Shown piece by piece: positions 17,696-26,775 of a stretch of 64,000 bases of DNA. The stretch covers positions 124,001 to 188,000 of the forward strand of contig CAVRCA010000004.1 in NCBI GenBank assembly GCA_963719345.1. Reading direction: 5' to 3'. Under the pieces are notes generated by a model, which ran no database searches, was not told the origin of the DNA, and was given only the letters and a program-made list of their open reading frames with translations. The translations under genes were made by a program, and so were the position numbers. Within the stretch, counting starts at the first letter, position 1. Every line of letters begins with the position of its first letter. This DNA is from CAVRCA01 sp963719345. Its GTDB lineage: Bacteria; Pseudomonadota; Alphaproteobacteria; Acetobacterales; Acetobacteraceae.

Positions 17696-17788
17696 GGTCT
17701 GGCTCCTATGGTCGACCATGCAGATGGGCAGTCTCGACACGCGCGATAACGGGGCTTAATCGGAACAGGCTGTCCGGGAACGCGAACA

Positions 17789-18715
17789 ATGGCGGCGGAT
17801 CTTGCTGATCTTACCGCGTTCGTCGCGGTTGCGGCGGCAGGCGGCTTTCGCGAGGCGGCGCGGGCAAGCGGCGGCAGTGCCTCAGGCTTCAGCGAAGCCG
17901 TGAGCCGGCTTGAGGCCAGGCTCGGTGTCCGGCTGCTCAACCGCACCACGCGCAGCGTTGCGCCGACCGAAGCAGGGGCGCGCCTGCTCGACCGGCTGGG
18001 TCCGGCGCTGGGCGAGGTCGAGGCCGCGCTCGATGTGGTCAACGGTTTTCGCGATCGACCGGCGGGCACGCTCCGGCTGAACGTGCCGGTCAGCGCGGCG
18101 CGGCTCGTCCTGCCCCGCATCGTGCCGCCCTTCCTCGCCGCCTATCCCGACATCCGCCTCGAGGTGATCGCCGAGGACAGCTTCGTCGACATCCTGGCGG
18201 CCGGCTGCGACGCGGGCATCCGCTATGACGAGCGGCTCGAGCAGGACATGATCGCCATTCCCATCGGTCCGCGCGAGCAGCGTTTCGCGACCGCCGCGGC
18301 GCCAGCCTATCTCGACCGGCGCGGCCGCCCCGACCATCCGCGCGAGCTGCTCGGCCACGCGTGCCTGCTCGGCCGGTTTGCGAGCGGCGCGATGACGACC
18401 CCGTGGGAGTTCGAACGCGACGGGGAGGTCGTGAAAGTGGAGCCGACCGGTCCGCTCATCGTCCGCGTCGGCGGCGCGACCGACCTCGCCGTCGACGCGG
18501 CGCTCGCCGGCAGCGGCGTCATCCAGCTGTTCGAGGATTGGCTGCGTCCGTATCTCGACAGTGGCGCCTTGGAACCCGTGCTGGAAACCTGGTGGCTACG
18601 CTTCTCAGGGCCGTTCCTCTATTATCCAGGTCGCCGCTACCTTCCCGCCCCGCTTCGCGCCTTCGTCGACTTCGCGGGCTCCCTGCGTCAATGGCCGCCA
18701 TCCGGCACGGTCTGA
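17789..18715 (+). CDS. LysR family transcriptional regulator
   Basis: This 308-residue protein has an N-terminal winged helix-turn-helix (DLADLTAFVAVAAAGGFREA, then SGFSEAVSRLEARLGVRLL and the NRTTRSV wing) and a periplasmic-binding-protein-like effector domain (LRLNVPVSAARLVLPRIVPPF). It is divergent from the aldo/keto reductase and probably controls it and itself. The SDR gene downstream (18778) could be in the same transcript. The effector is unknown. Confidence 0.88.
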   Translation: MAADLADLTAFVAVAAAGGFREAARASGGSASGFSEAVSRLEARLGVRLLNRTTRSVAPTEAGARLLDRLGPALGEVEAALDVVNGFRDRPAGTLRLNVPVSAARLVLPRIVPPFLAAYPDIRLEVIAEDSFVDILAAGCDAGIRYDERLEQDMIAIPIGPREQRFATAAAPAYLDRRGRPDHPRELLGHACLLGRFASGAMTTPWEFERDGEVVKVEPTGPLIVRVGGATDLAVDAALAGSGVIQLFEDWLRPYLDSGALEPVLETWWLRFSGPFLYYPGRRYLPAPLRAFVDFAGSLRQWPPSGTV

Positions 18716-18777
18716 GGGGCGCTTGCCGGGCGACCCCGGCTTCGCGGAAGCTCATGGCTGAAGCAGGAGACACCGCG

Positions 18778-19518
18778 ATGTCCGTTCTTCCCGATCTGTC
18801 CGGCCGGGTGGCCCTGGTCACCGGGGCGTCGCGCGGCATCGGGCGAGCGATCGCATGGGCGCTGGCGGAGGCCGGGGCGGATGTCGCGGTCAATTACCGC
18901 GAGCAGGCCGAGCCGGCGCTGGCGGTCGCCGCCGCGATCAGGAACACCGGACGGCGCGCGCTCGCCGTCGGAGCCGACGTCTCGGACGCGGCCTCGGTAG
19001 GCGGGATGATGCGCGCGGTGACGGAAGGGCTCGGCCCGGTGGACGTGCTGGTGAACAACGCCGGGATCGCGATCACGCGCGGGCTTGACGACCTGACCGA
19101 GGCGGATTTCGACCGCACGCTGGCGGTAAACCTCAAATCCGCCTTTCTCTGTATCCAGGCGGTGCTGCCGCACATGCGGGCGCAAACCTGGGGCCGCATC
19201 GTCAACATCTCATCCGGCGCGGCGCGCGGCGCCGGCGTGGTCGGGCCGCACTACAACGCGTCAAAGGCGGCAATGGAGGGCTTGGCGCGCGGCTACGCGG
19301 CGCGGCTGGCCCGCGAGGGCGTCACCGTGAACGTGGTCGCGCCGTCGCTGATCCACACCGACATGACCAGCAAGCAGATGGCGGAGCGCTCCCGCATGAT
19401 CCCGGTCGGACGGATGGGCACCGGCGAGGAGGTTGCGCAGACGGTGCTGATGGTGGTCGGCAACGCCTACATGACCGGCCAGACGGTGCAGGTGAACGGC
19501 GGCCTCCACTTCACCTGA
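18778..19518 (+). CDS. SDR family oxidoreductase, FabG-like
   Basis: The 246-residue protein has TGASRGIGRAIA (cofactor loop, about residue 16), NNAGIA, the catalytic Ser in ISSGAA, Y-N-A-S-K, and the GQTVQVNGGLHFT end, closest in style to 3-oxoacyl-ACP reductase-like SDRs. The ATG at 18778 has AGGAG eight bases upstream; the long open frame running back to 18361 overlaps the LysR gene and is not real. Physiological substrate unknown. Confidence 0.85.
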   Translation: MSVLPDLSGRVALVTGASRGIGRAIAWALAEAGADVAVNYREQAEPALAVAAAIRNTGRRALAVGADVSDAASVGGMMRAVTEGLGPVDVLVNNAGIAITRGLDDLTEADFDRTLAVNLKSAFLCIQAVLPHMRAQTWGRIVNISSGAARGAGVVGPHYNASKAAMEGLARGYAARLAREGVTVNVVAPSLIHTDMTSKQMAERSRMIPVGRMGTGEEVAQTVLMVVGNAYMTGQTVQVNGGLHFT

Positions 19519-19531
19519 GCCCGCGCCCGCA

Positions 19532-19575
19532 AGGCCCCCCACCCAACCCTCTCCCCGTGGGAGAGGGCCGGGGCG
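19532..19575. repeat. Intergenic inverted repeat, CCCTCTCCCC/GGGAGAGGG type
   Basis: Between the convergent SDR and luciferase-like genes lies CCCAACCCTCTCCCC followed after a few bases by GGGAGAGGG, able to form a hairpin. Similar G/C-rich repeats occur at 24871 and 45261. They look like members of one dispersed REP-like family; here it could also act as a bidirectional terminator. Confidence 0.55.
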
Positions 19576-19579
19576 ATGC

Positions 19580-20791
19580 TTACTCCGCCGCCGTCACCAG
19601 CTTGTCGATGGTGACGCCCTTGCCGACGCCGACGCGCTCCTTGTACGGATCGGTGTCGATCTCCTCGAGTTCGATCTCTCCCGCGAGCACCTTCTGTTTC
19701 CACGCCTGATGCTCGGGTTCCTTGGCGTGGAACTCGGGCATTACTTCGCGGGCGAACAATTCCAGGCTTTCGCAGATGTGCTCGTGCTTGTTCCGCCCAG
19801 CCTGGTTGAGCAGGATGATGCTGTCCACCTTAGATTGTTCGAAACGGTGCAGCTTCCGGCGGATCGTTTCAGGTGAGCCGATCAGGCCGCCGCGCAACGC
19901 CTTCTCAGCGGCTTCCGGGTTCGCCTTCTTCCATTTCTGGTACTCGTCCCAGATGCTCACGGTGCCCGGCGCGGGACGCTCCCGGTTCCTCGAGCCGCTG
20001 TAGTAGGCGAGGGAAAACTGGAAGAACGTCACGCCCTCGGCGCGGCGGCGCGCTTCCTCGTCGGTCTCGGCACACATGAAGTAGCTGACCATCGCGATGT
20101 TGCAGTTGCTCTGGTAGTCGGTGAGCTTCTGCTGCCGCTTGGTGAACGAATTGTAGTACGCATGCACCCAGGCGTGCGCCATCTCGGCGCTGAGGAACTG
20201 GAAGCCGAGCGCGCCGATGCCGCACCGACCGGCCAGCTCGATCGTTTCGAGCTGGGAGCATGCTACCCACAGCGGCGGATGCGGCTTCTGCACCGGCTTC
20301 GGCAGCACGTTGCGCAAGGGGAACTTGAAATACGGGCCGTCATATTCCCAGCCGCCGTCCTTGAACATCGGCAGCACGCAGCGGATACCGTCTTCCCAAA
20401 CCGCCTGCTTGTCTTCCATCTGGCGGTCGAACGGGCCGAGTTCGGTGATGCTGGCGCCTTCGCCCATGCCGAACTCGACGCGGCCGTTGCTCACAAGGTC
20501 GAGGCAGGCGACCTTTTCCGCCACGCGCGCGGGATGGTTGGTCGTGAGCTGGATGATGCCGTGCCCGAGGCGGATCTGCTTGGTCCGCTGGCTCGCGGCG
20601 GCGAGAAACACTTCCGGCTGCGGCGAGTGGGAGTATTCCTCGAGAAAGTGGTGCTCGACCTCCCATGCGTAGTTGTAGCCGAGCTTGTCGGCCAGTTCGA
20701 CCTGCGTCAGCGCGTTCTGGTACAGTTGCCGCTCGTCGTCGACATCCCACGGCCTTGGCAGTTGCATTTCATAGAAAAGGCCGAACTTCAT
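19580..20791 (-). CDS. LLM class flavin-dependent oxidoreductase
   Basis: This 403-residue protein has the bacterial luciferase-like fold: MKFGLFYEMQLPRPW at the N-terminus, WEVEHHFLEEYSHSP, IRLGHGIIQLTTNHPARVAEKVA and SNGRVEFGMGEG, then GSPETIRRKLHRFEQSKVD near the C-terminus. Such proteins are FMNH2-dependent monooxygenases or F420 reductases. The substrate is unknown; sets of these with amidohydrolases, SDRs and NIPSNAP proteins recur in soil Proteobacteria. The start has GGGAGAG at good spacing. Confidence 0.85.
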   Translation of the reverse strand: MKFGLFYEMQLPRPWDVDDERQLYQNALTQVELADKLGYNYAWEVEHHFLEEYSHSPQPEVFLAAASQRTKQIRLGHGIIQLTTNHPARVAEKVACLDLVSNGRVEFGMGEGASITELGPFDRQMEDKQAVWEDGIRCVLPMFKDGGWEYDGPYFKFPLRNVLPKPVQKPHPPLWVACSQLETIELAGRCGIGALGFQFLSAEMAHAWVHAYYNSFTKRQQKLTDYQSNCNIAMVSYFMCAETDEEARRRAEGVTFFQFSLAYYSGSRNRERPAPGTVSIWDEYQKWKKANPEAAEKALRGGLIGSPETIRRKLHRFEQSKVDSIILLNQAGRNKHEHICESLELFAREVMPEFHAKEPEHQAWKQKVLAGEIELEEIDTDPYKERVGVGKGVTIDKLVTAAE

Positions 20792-20891
20792 GACATCTCT
20801 CCCATCGGCTCCGTATTTGCAGCCGTACTCACCAGTATCGCCGTTATACTAGCCAGGACGGCGCAGGCAGGCAAACGGCGCAGGCAGGCGC

Positions 20892-21713
20892 TCAATCGGG
20901 CTCGATCGGCATGGTGGCAATGCCCTTCCAGGCGATCGGCGCGCCGCATTGCTCCGCCGCTTGCGCCGGCGGCAGCGATATGTCCCAGTGCGCCGCGAGA
21001 AAACGCCGTCCCGTGACGTCCTGCGCCGCGTCCGAGATCAGCCAGAGCAGCGGCGCTACCATGATCTCCGGACGCAGCAGCTTGCTGCGATCGGCCACGG
21101 CCGCGTCCGGGACGATCCGTGTGTCCGTCATTCCGCCCGGCACCAAAACGTTGGCGGTGACGCCGGTGCCGGCGAGGTCTTCGGCCATGATCGCGGTGGT
21201 CGCCTCGGCGGCCGCCTTGCTGCCGCCGTAGAGCGTATAGCCAGCGCGCAGCATGGTGCCGAGGCTGGTGGTCACGGTGACGATGCGGCCGCGCCCCGCC
21301 TTGATCATGTGCGGCACCACCACCCGCGCCATCATCAGCGGCGCAGTGGCGTTCACCGCGACGAAGCGGCTCCATTGACCCGGCGTGATCTCCCAGAACC
21401 GCAACGGGTTGTGGCGCTGGTCGGCGCGCACCGAGCCCTGCCCGATGCCGGCGTTGTTGACCAGGACGTCGATCTGCCCGGAGTGGCGCAACACCGCTTC
21501 AACGACCTCGTCGAAGGCGGACGGATTGGCGAGATCGGCATGGATCGGCTGCAACGCGCCGCCGCCCGACGGCGCTGCAAGGTCCGCCAGCGATCCGGCA
21601 TCGCGATCGACCGCGGCGACGTCGACGCCGTCCCTGAGCAGGCCGAGCGCCATGGCCCGGCCAATGCCGCTTGCCGCCCCGGTCACGATCGCGACCCGCC
21701 GCTGCGTTGCCAT
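20892..21713 (-). CDS. SDR family oxidoreductase
   Basis: This SDR of 273 residues has TGAASGIGRAMA, an acidic AVDRD after strand 2 (NAD-type), NNAGIGQG, a Thr/Ser-rich TVTTSLG catalytic strand, Y-G-G-S-K, and a longer than usual C-terminal tail. The ATG at 21713 is preceded by GAGGAAG; the upstream extension to 21770 is unlikely. It lies 100 bases upstream of the luciferase-like gene on the same strand and divergently from the MFS carrier gene. Confidence 0.83.
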   Translation of the reverse strand: MATQRRVAIVTGAASGIGRAMALGLLRDGVDVAAVDRDAGSLADLAAPSGGGALQPIHADLANPSAFDEVVEAVLRHSGQIDVLVNNAGIGQGSVRADQRHNPLRFWEITPGQWSRFVAVNATAPLMMARVVVPHMIKAGRGRIVTVTTSLGTMLRAGYTLYGGSKAAAEATTAIMAEDLAGTGVTANVLVPGGMTDTRIVPDAAVADRSKLLRPEIMVAPLLWLISDAAQDVTGRRFLAAHWDISLPPAQAAEQCGAPIAWKGIATMPIEPD

Positions 21714-21850
21714 CGCCGCTTCCTCTTTATTGGTTGGCGCGACTGTCCCACCGGACCGACGGTCGCGCAACCGAGACCTCCGCGGGCCACATGCCGGGAG
21801 GCGGGCGACAAGTGATAGCTTGCCGGGCGTCAGGGAAGGAACGCCGAAGG

Positions 21851-23095
21851 GTGGCCAGTCGCAACTACGCCGATCCCGGTACGGCGCTCGGCCGCCAACC
21901 CGAGAGCACGTATGCTTGGTGTCGCCTCGTCATCGCCGTGCTGTTGAGCACGCTCGGCGGCGTCGGCATGTGGTCGGTGGTGGTCGCCCTGCCCGCCGTG
22001 CAGACCGAGTTCGCGGTCGGTCGCGCCGGGGCGACCCTGCCGTTCACCCTGACGATGATCGGCTTCGCGCTCGGCGGGGTACTGGCGGGTCGGGTCGCCG
22101 ACCGCTTCCGCGTCACCGTGCCCGTCATTGCCGGGGCGGCCCTGCTCGGGCTTGGCTTCGTTCTTGGCGGCCTCGCCGGCAGCCTGTGGCAGTTCGCCCT
22201 GGCGCAAGGCGTGCTGATCGGCGTCGGGTCGTCGGCCACGTTCGCGCCCTTGATTGCCGACATCTCGCTCTGGTTCGTCCGGCGGCGCGGCATCGCGGTG
22301 GCGCTGGCGGCCTGTGGCAACTACTTGGCCGGCGTGGTCTGGCCGCCGCTCGTGCAGCACTTCGTGCAGACCGAGGGCTGGCGCCACACCTATATCGGCA
22401 TCGGCCTGTTCTGCGTCACCGCCATGGTGCCGCTGGCCTTGCTGCTGCGCCAGCCGCCGCCGCAGCCGGCGGCACAGTCGCAGGCACGAGCGACGACGCT
22501 CGATGGCGCGCTCCGATTGTCGCCGAATGCGCTGATGGTGCTGCTCGCAGTCGCCGGAGTGGGCTGCTGCGTCGCGATGTCGATGCCGCAGGTGCATATC
22601 GTCGCCTATTGCGGCGACCTCGGCTACGGGGTCGCGCGCGGCGCCCAGATGCTGTCGTTGATGCTGGGGTTCGGCATCATCAGCCGGATCGCCTGCGGCT
22701 TCATCGCCGACCGCATCGGCGGCCTGCCGACGCTGTTGCTCAGCTCGGTCCTGCAGGCGACCGCGCTGTTCCTCTACATGGCGTTCGACGGGCTGACTTC
22801 GCTCTACATCATTTCGGCGCTGTTCGGCCTGTTCCAGGGCGGGCTGGTGCCGAGCTACGCCATCATCGTCCGCGAGTATTTTCCGGCCAGCGAGGCGAGC
22901 ACCCGGTTCGGCGTGGTGGTCATGGCCACGCTGTTCGGCATGGCGCTCGGCGGCTGGATGTCGGGCGAGATCTTCGATCTCAGCGGCTCGTACCGCGCCG
23001 CCTTCGGCAACGGCCTGTTGTGGAACCTGCTGAACGGCGGCATCGTCCTGCTGCTGCTCTATCGTCGCGGCGGGCGGCGCGTCGCACCAGCCTGA
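21851..23095 (+). CDS. MFS transporter
   Basis: The 414-residue protein has twelve predicted membrane helices. The major facilitator signature after helix 2 reads GRVADRFRVTV, and a matching loop in the second half reads GFIADRIGGLP. It resembles anion/organic-acid carriers of catabolic clusters (MCT/OFA-like). It likely imports the substrate used by the neighbouring luciferase-like and SDR enzymes. The GTG at 21851 with AAGG upstream starts VASRNYADP; the longer frame upstream overlaps the divergent SDR and is discarded. Confidence 0.83.
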   Translation: MASRNYADPGTALGRQPESTYAWCRLVIAVLLSTLGGVGMWSVVVALPAVQTEFAVGRAGATLPFTLTMIGFALGGVLAGRVADRFRVTVPVIAGAALLGLGFVLGGLAGSLWQFALAQGVLIGVGSSATFAPLIADISLWFVRRRGIAVALAACGNYLAGVVWPPLVQHFVQTEGWRHTYIGIGLFCVTAMVPLALLLRQPPPQPAAQSQARATTLDGALRLSPNALMVLLAVAGVGCCVAMSMPQVHIVAYCGDLGYGVARGAQMLSLMLGFGIISRIACGFIADRIGGLPTLLLSSVLQATALFLYMAFDGLTSLYIISALFGLFQGGLVPSYAIIVREYFPASEASTRFGVVVMATLFGMALGGWMSGEIFDLSGSYRAAFGNGLLWNLLNGGIVLLLLYRRGGRRVAPA

Positions 23096-23172
23096 TTTCT
23101 CGCACCCGCTTTGCCGCGCCCTGCGAAGTGGGTCTAGGCTGCTTCCAACGACCACAAACGGGGGAATGCGCC

Positions 23173-23808
23173 ATGATCTACGAACTTCGGACGTACACGT
23201 TCCACCAAGGCAAGGTGCCGGCCTATCTCGATTTGGTGCAGACCGTCGGCCGGCCGGTGCGCGGCGACGAGTACGGCACCTGCCATGGCTACTGGGTGCA
23301 CGAATTCGGCCAGCTCAATCAGGCGTCGCATCTGTGGAGCTACGCCAGCCTCGACGAGCGGACCCGGTTGCGCGAGGCGCTGGGCAAGAACGAGCGCTGG
23401 GCGAAGGAGTTCGTCCCGAACGTCCGCCCGCTGCTGCAGCGCCAGGACATCCGCTTGCTCAACCCGGTCAGCGAACTCAAGCCGCCGGAGCAGAGCGGCG
23501 GAGTGTATGAACTGCGCGCCTACCGCACGCAGCCGGGCGATGCGCTGGCCTATGCGCAGCTTCTGAAATCGTATTTCCCGGTGCGCGAGAAATACTCGAA
23601 GAACGTCGGTCTATGGGTCGGCGAAGTGCCGCAGCCGAACGAGCTGGTTCATCTGTGGAACTACCCGGATCTGAACGCCCGCGCCAAGGCGCGTGGCGCG
23701 GTCGCGGAAGATCCGGGCTGGAAGGAGTTCATGGGCAAGGGCGCCGGCCGGCTGCTCGAGATGCAATCGGTCATCCTGCTGCCTGCCGCCTTCTCGCCGA
23801 TGCGATGA
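23173..23808 (+). CDS. NIPSNAP family protein, two-domain
   Basis: This 211-residue protein contains two NIPSNAP (ferredoxin-like barrel) repeats: MIYELRTYTFHQGKVPAYL at residue 1 and GVYELRAYRTQPGDALAYA at about residue 113, each followed by a HLWSYASL / HLWNYPDL strand. NIPSNAP proteins are small stress-responsive dimeric alpha/beta barrels with no settled enzymatic role in bacteria, often placed in catabolic clusters. It sits between the carrier and a luciferase-like oxidoreductase on the same strand, spaced 77 and 22 bases. Confidence 0.85.
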   Translation: MIYELRTYTFHQGKVPAYLDLVQTVGRPVRGDEYGTCHGYWVHEFGQLNQASHLWSYASLDERTRLREALGKNERWAKEFVPNVRPLLQRQDIRLLNPVSELKPPEQSGGVYELRAYRTQPGDALAYAQLLKSYFPVREKYSKNVGLWVGEVPQPNELVHLWNYPDLNARAKARGAVAEDPGWKEFMGKGAGRLLEMQSVILLPAAFSPMR

Positions 23809-23830
23809 GAGCGGTTGAGAGAATGTCCCT

Positions 23831-24868
23831 ATGAAGCTCGGTCTCGCGCTCGGCTATTCCGGCGCCCACCTCAACCTGCCCGTCAGCCTGGTCCAGCGGG
23901 CCGAAGAACTCGGCTATGATTCGGTGTGGACTGCCGAGGCGTACGGCACCGACGCGGTCACGCCGCTCGCCTATCTCGCCGGACTGACCAAGTCGATCAA
24001 GCTCGGCACCGGGATCATGCAGCTCGCCGCGCGCACGCCGGCCAATGCGGCGATGTGCGCGGCGACGGTCGACGCGCTGGCCGGCGGCGGCCGGTTCATC
24101 GCCGGCCTCGGCGTCTCCGGTCCGCAGATCGTCGAGGGATGGTACGGCGAGCCCTGGGGTCGCCCGTACTATCGCTACAAGGATTACGTGGCGATCATGC
24201 GCAAGATCTTTCGCCGCGAGGAGCCCGTCACCCATGCGGGCACCGAGATCAGCCTGCCATACACCGGCGAAGGCGCGCTCGGAGTTGGCAAGCCGCTCAA
24301 ATCCATCCTGCACATGAACCCGGACATCCCGATCTGGCTCGGCACCGGCAACGAGGCGACGGTGAAGCTCACGGGCGAGATCGCGGATGGCTGGCTGCCG
24401 CTGGGATTCGTGCCGGGCTCGCTGCCCGAATATCTCCCCTGGCTCGAAGAGGGCTTCCGCCGCGCCGGCAACGGCAAGAACCTCGGACACTTCGAGATCC
24501 AGGCGTCCGTTCATGTCGAGGTGGACAACGATGTGAAGGGAGCGCTGGCTCGGCTCAAGCCCGAGGTCGCGCTCTACGTTGGCGGCATGGGCCATAAGGA
24601 CAAGAATTTCCATAAGGACATGATGATCCGGCGCGGCTTCGGCGATGCCGCGGCGCGGGTGCAGGAGCTTTACCTGGCGCACCGCAAGGACGAGGCGATC
24701 GCGGCGGTGCCGGACGAGTGGGTCGACCAGAAATCGCTCGTCGGCCCGCCCGAGCGGATCAAGCAGCGCTACCGCGCGTGGGAGGATTCCGGCGTGACCG
24801 GCCTTACCGTGCGGTCGAAGCAGCCGGACGCGGTGGAGGTTATCGCGCAGGCGGCGCGGCGGAACTAG
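23831..24868 (+). CDS. LLM class flavin/F420-dependent oxidoreductase
   Basis: This 345-residue luciferase-like protein has MKLGLALGYSGAHLNLP, YDSVWTAEAYGTDAVTPL, KLGTGIMQLAARTPANAAM and the FIAGLGVSGPQIVEGWYG block, the pattern of the F420-dependent methylene-H4MPT reductase-like branch. Whether it uses F420 or FMN cannot be told from the sequence. It follows the NIPSNAP gene by 22 bases and precedes an SDR gene, so an operon MFS-NIPSNAP-LLM-SDR-hydrolase is likely. Confidence 0.85.
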   Translation: MKLGLALGYSGAHLNLPVSLVQRAEELGYDSVWTAEAYGTDAVTPLAYLAGLTKSIKLGTGIMQLAARTPANAAMCAATVDALAGGGRFIAGLGVSGPQIVEGWYGEPWGRPYYRYKDYVAIMRKIFRREEPVTHAGTEISLPYTGEGALGVGKPLKSILHMNPDIPIWLGTGNEATVKLTGEIADGWLPLGFVPGSLPEYLPWLEEGFRRAGNGKNLGHFEIQASVHVEVDNDVKGALARLKPEVALYVGGMGHKDKNFHKDMMIRRGFGDAAARVQELYLAHRKDEAIAAVPDEWVDQKSLVGPPERIKQRYRAWEDSGVTGLTVRSKQPDAVEVIAQAARRN

Positions 24869-24870
24869 CG

Positions 24871-24912
24871 CCCTCACCCCGGAAGAGGATTGGGTGAGGG
24901 TCGGGAGGGGGA
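24871..24912. repeat. Intergenic inverted repeat, CCCTCACCCC/GGGTGAGGG type
   Basis: CCCTCACCCC at 24871 pairs with GGGTGAGGG ending at 24900, with GAAGAGGATT in the loop, followed by GGGAGGGGGAG, which also holds the ribosome binding site of the next SDR gene. It belongs to the same dispersed repeat type seen at 19532 and 45261. Confidence 0.5.
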
Positions 24913-24918
24913 GAAAAG

Positions 24919-25674
24919 ATGCGCTTCGAGGGCAAGATTGCGCTGATTACCGCGGCGGCCAACGGCATCGGTCGCGCCACCGCCGGCATCATCGCGCGCG
25001 AGGGCGGCACCGTGATCGCCGTCGACAACCATCAGGGGCGGCTCGACGCGGCGGTCGACGTGCTGGGCAGCCGAGCGCACGGCCGGCTCGCCGACGCGCT
25101 CGATCCGGCACAGGCCGACGCGCTCGTGGAAAACATCGCCCGCGAGTTCGGCCGCGTCGACATTTTGGTGAACGCGGTCGGCGGCAGCACCATCATTGCC
25201 CAGCCGGCGGCCCCGGTGGACGAACTGACTTTTGAGGAATGGCAACGCATCATCGCCTTCAATCTCGACGGCACGTTCCTGTTCACCCACGCCGTTGTGC
25301 CGGTGATGAAGCGCCAGAAGCGCGGCAAGATCGTCAACCTGGCGTCGATCGCCGGGCGCGGGCTGAGCGAGTCGAGCAGCACCGCCTATGCCGCGGCCAA
25401 GGGCGGCATCATCGCGCTCACCCGCAAGCTGTCGTTCGAACTCGGCCCGTTCGGCATCAACGTCAATGCGATCGCTCCCAGCCTGACCCTCTCCGAACGG
25501 CTGCAGCCGCGCTGGAACCAGATGGCGCCGGAGGACCAGGAGGCCGCCCGAACGCGCGTACCGCTGCGCCGGATCGCGACGCCGGAGGACCAGGCGCGGG
25601 TGATCTGCTTCCTCGCCTCGACCGACGCCGACTTCGTCACCGGCCTCACCATCGACGTCACCGGAGGGCAATAG
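24919..25674 (+). CDS. SDR family oxidoreductase
   Basis: This is a 251-residue classical SDR: cofactor loop TAAANGIGRAT, AVDNHQ after strand 2 (NAD-type), NAVGGS, catalytic Ser in LASIAG, Y-A-A-A-K and the usual GLTIDVTGGQ end. The strong AGGGGGAG site lies upstream. It is followed after 3 bases by an alpha/beta hydrolase and sits behind the luciferase-like gene. Substrate unknown. Confidence 0.86.
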   Translation: MRFEGKIALITAAANGIGRATAGIIAREGGTVIAVDNHQGRLDAAVDVLGSRAHGRLADALDPAQADALVENIAREFGRVDILVNAVGGSTIIAQPAAPVDELTFEEWQRIIAFNLDGTFLFTHAVVPVMKRQKRGKIVNLASIAGRGLSESSSTAYAAAKGGIIALTRKLSFELGPFGINVNAIAPSLTLSERLQPRWNQMAPEDQEAARTRVPLRRIATPEDQARVICFLASTDADFVTGLTIDVTGGQ

Positions 25675-25677
25675 CGC

Positions 25678-26370
25678 ATGGCGACGTTCGTGCTGATCCA
25701 CGGCGCCTATCAGGGCGGCTGGATCTGGCTGCCGGTAGCGACGAAGCTGCGGGCATCCGGCCATACCGTATACGCGCCGAGCCTCGACGGCTGCGGCGAG
25801 CGTCGCCACCAGATCCGCGCCGGCATCACCACCGAAACCCACGCCGCCGAGATTGCCGAACTGCTGTTCTACGAGGATTTGCGTGATGTCGTCCTGGTCG
25901 GCACCAGCACCGGCGGCATGGTGCTGTGTCGCGCCGCCGAGCAGGCGCGCGAGCGGGTCGGCCGCATCGTGTTCGCCGACGCGCTCGCGCTGCTCGACGG
26001 CGAGCGCCTGCCCGACATCGTGCAGCGGCCGACGGCGGTGTCCACGACGCTCACAACCATTCCGCCGCGGGCGGACATGGTGGGGCGCATGTTCGCCGAT
26101 CTTGCGCCCTCGCTGCGCGAATGGGCGGTGGAGCGCTGCACGCCGCACCCGATCGCACCAATGGAAGCCCCGGTGCAGCTCGCGCGCTTTTGGCAGGAGC
26201 CGTGGTCGGCGACGGTGATCCGCTGCCTGCGCGCGAAAAACCCGCCTGAGGCGCACCAGCGGCGGACCGCCGAGCGGCTCGGCGCGGCGTACCACGAGCT
26301 GGACACCGGCCATTACCCGATGCTGAGCGAGCCGGTCGAGCTGGCCCGGCTGCTCGGGGGCGAGCCGTGA
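25678..26370 (+). CDS. Alpha/beta hydrolase
   Basis: This 230-residue esterase-like protein has the oxyanion-hole motif LIHGAYQGGW, a nucleophile elbow GTSTGG (Ser at about 82) and a late catalytic His (DTGHYPML). It resembles the small salicylate-esterase/hydroxynitrile-lyase-like group found in aromatic catabolism. It is tightly coupled to its neighbours: 3 bases after the SDR stop, and overlapping the next start as GTGA. Confidence 0.85.
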   Translation: MATFVLIHGAYQGGWIWLPVATKLRASGHTVYAPSLDGCGERRHQIRAGITTETHAAEIAELLFYEDLRDVVLVGTSTGGMVLCRAAEQARERVGRIVFADALALLDGERLPDIVQRPTAVSTTLTTIPPRADMVGRMFADLAPSLREWAVERCTPHPIAPMEAPVQLARFWQEPWSATVIRCLRAKNPPEAHQRRTAERLGAAYHELDTGHYPMLSEPVELARLLGGEP

Positions 26371-26759
26371 GCGATGCGCAGGCGGCGATGGACGATGCGC
26401 GGGCGGCGATGGACGGCTTCATGACGGCGTTCAACGCGCATGATGCCGAGGCTATCCGGACGCGCTGGTTCCACTTTCCGCATGTGCGCTTCCACAGCGG
26501 CCGCGTCACCGTGATGCAGCGTCCCGAGGATTACGACAACCTGGTCTGGCGGCGAGACGGGGAGTCCGCCGGCTGGTCGCGCAGCGCGTGGGATTATGTC
26601 GAGCCGGTCGATGCCGGTCCCGAGAAGGTGCATTTCCGGGTTCAGTTCACCCGCTATAAGGCTGATGGCAGCCCGATCGGCAGCTACCGTTCGCTCTACA
26701 TCGTGACCCGGCTGGCCGGGCGGTGGGCGATCCAGGGCCGCTCAAGCTGGGCGGCGTAA
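26367..26759 (+). CDS. NTF2-like (SnoaL-type) small protein
   Basis: This 130-residue protein has the cone-shaped NTF2-like fold pattern: an N-terminal helix with FMTAFNAHDAEAIRTRWF, then alternating strands (VRFHSGRVTVM; VHFRVQFTRYKADG; YIVTRLAGRWAIQGRSSW). Members serve as isomerases, dehydratases or ligand-binding proteins, and no catalytic residues are distinctive here. The GTG at 26367 overlaps the upstream hydrolase stop, so the two are co-translated. Confidence 0.75.
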   Translation: MSDAQAAMDDARAAMDGFMTAFNAHDAEAIRTRWFHFPHVRFHSGRVTVMQRPEDYDNLVWRRDGESAGWSRSAWDYVEPVDAGPEKVHFRVQFTRYKADGSPIGSYRSLYIVTRLAGRWAIQGRSSWAA

Positions 26760-26775
26760 AGCAGGAGGCTCGACG

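Noticed and set aside
21385..23808. Fused 807-codon frame ending in the NIPSNAP protein
   Set aside because: The first 590 codons are antisense or out of frame to the SDR and MFS genes; the real start is the ATG at 23173.
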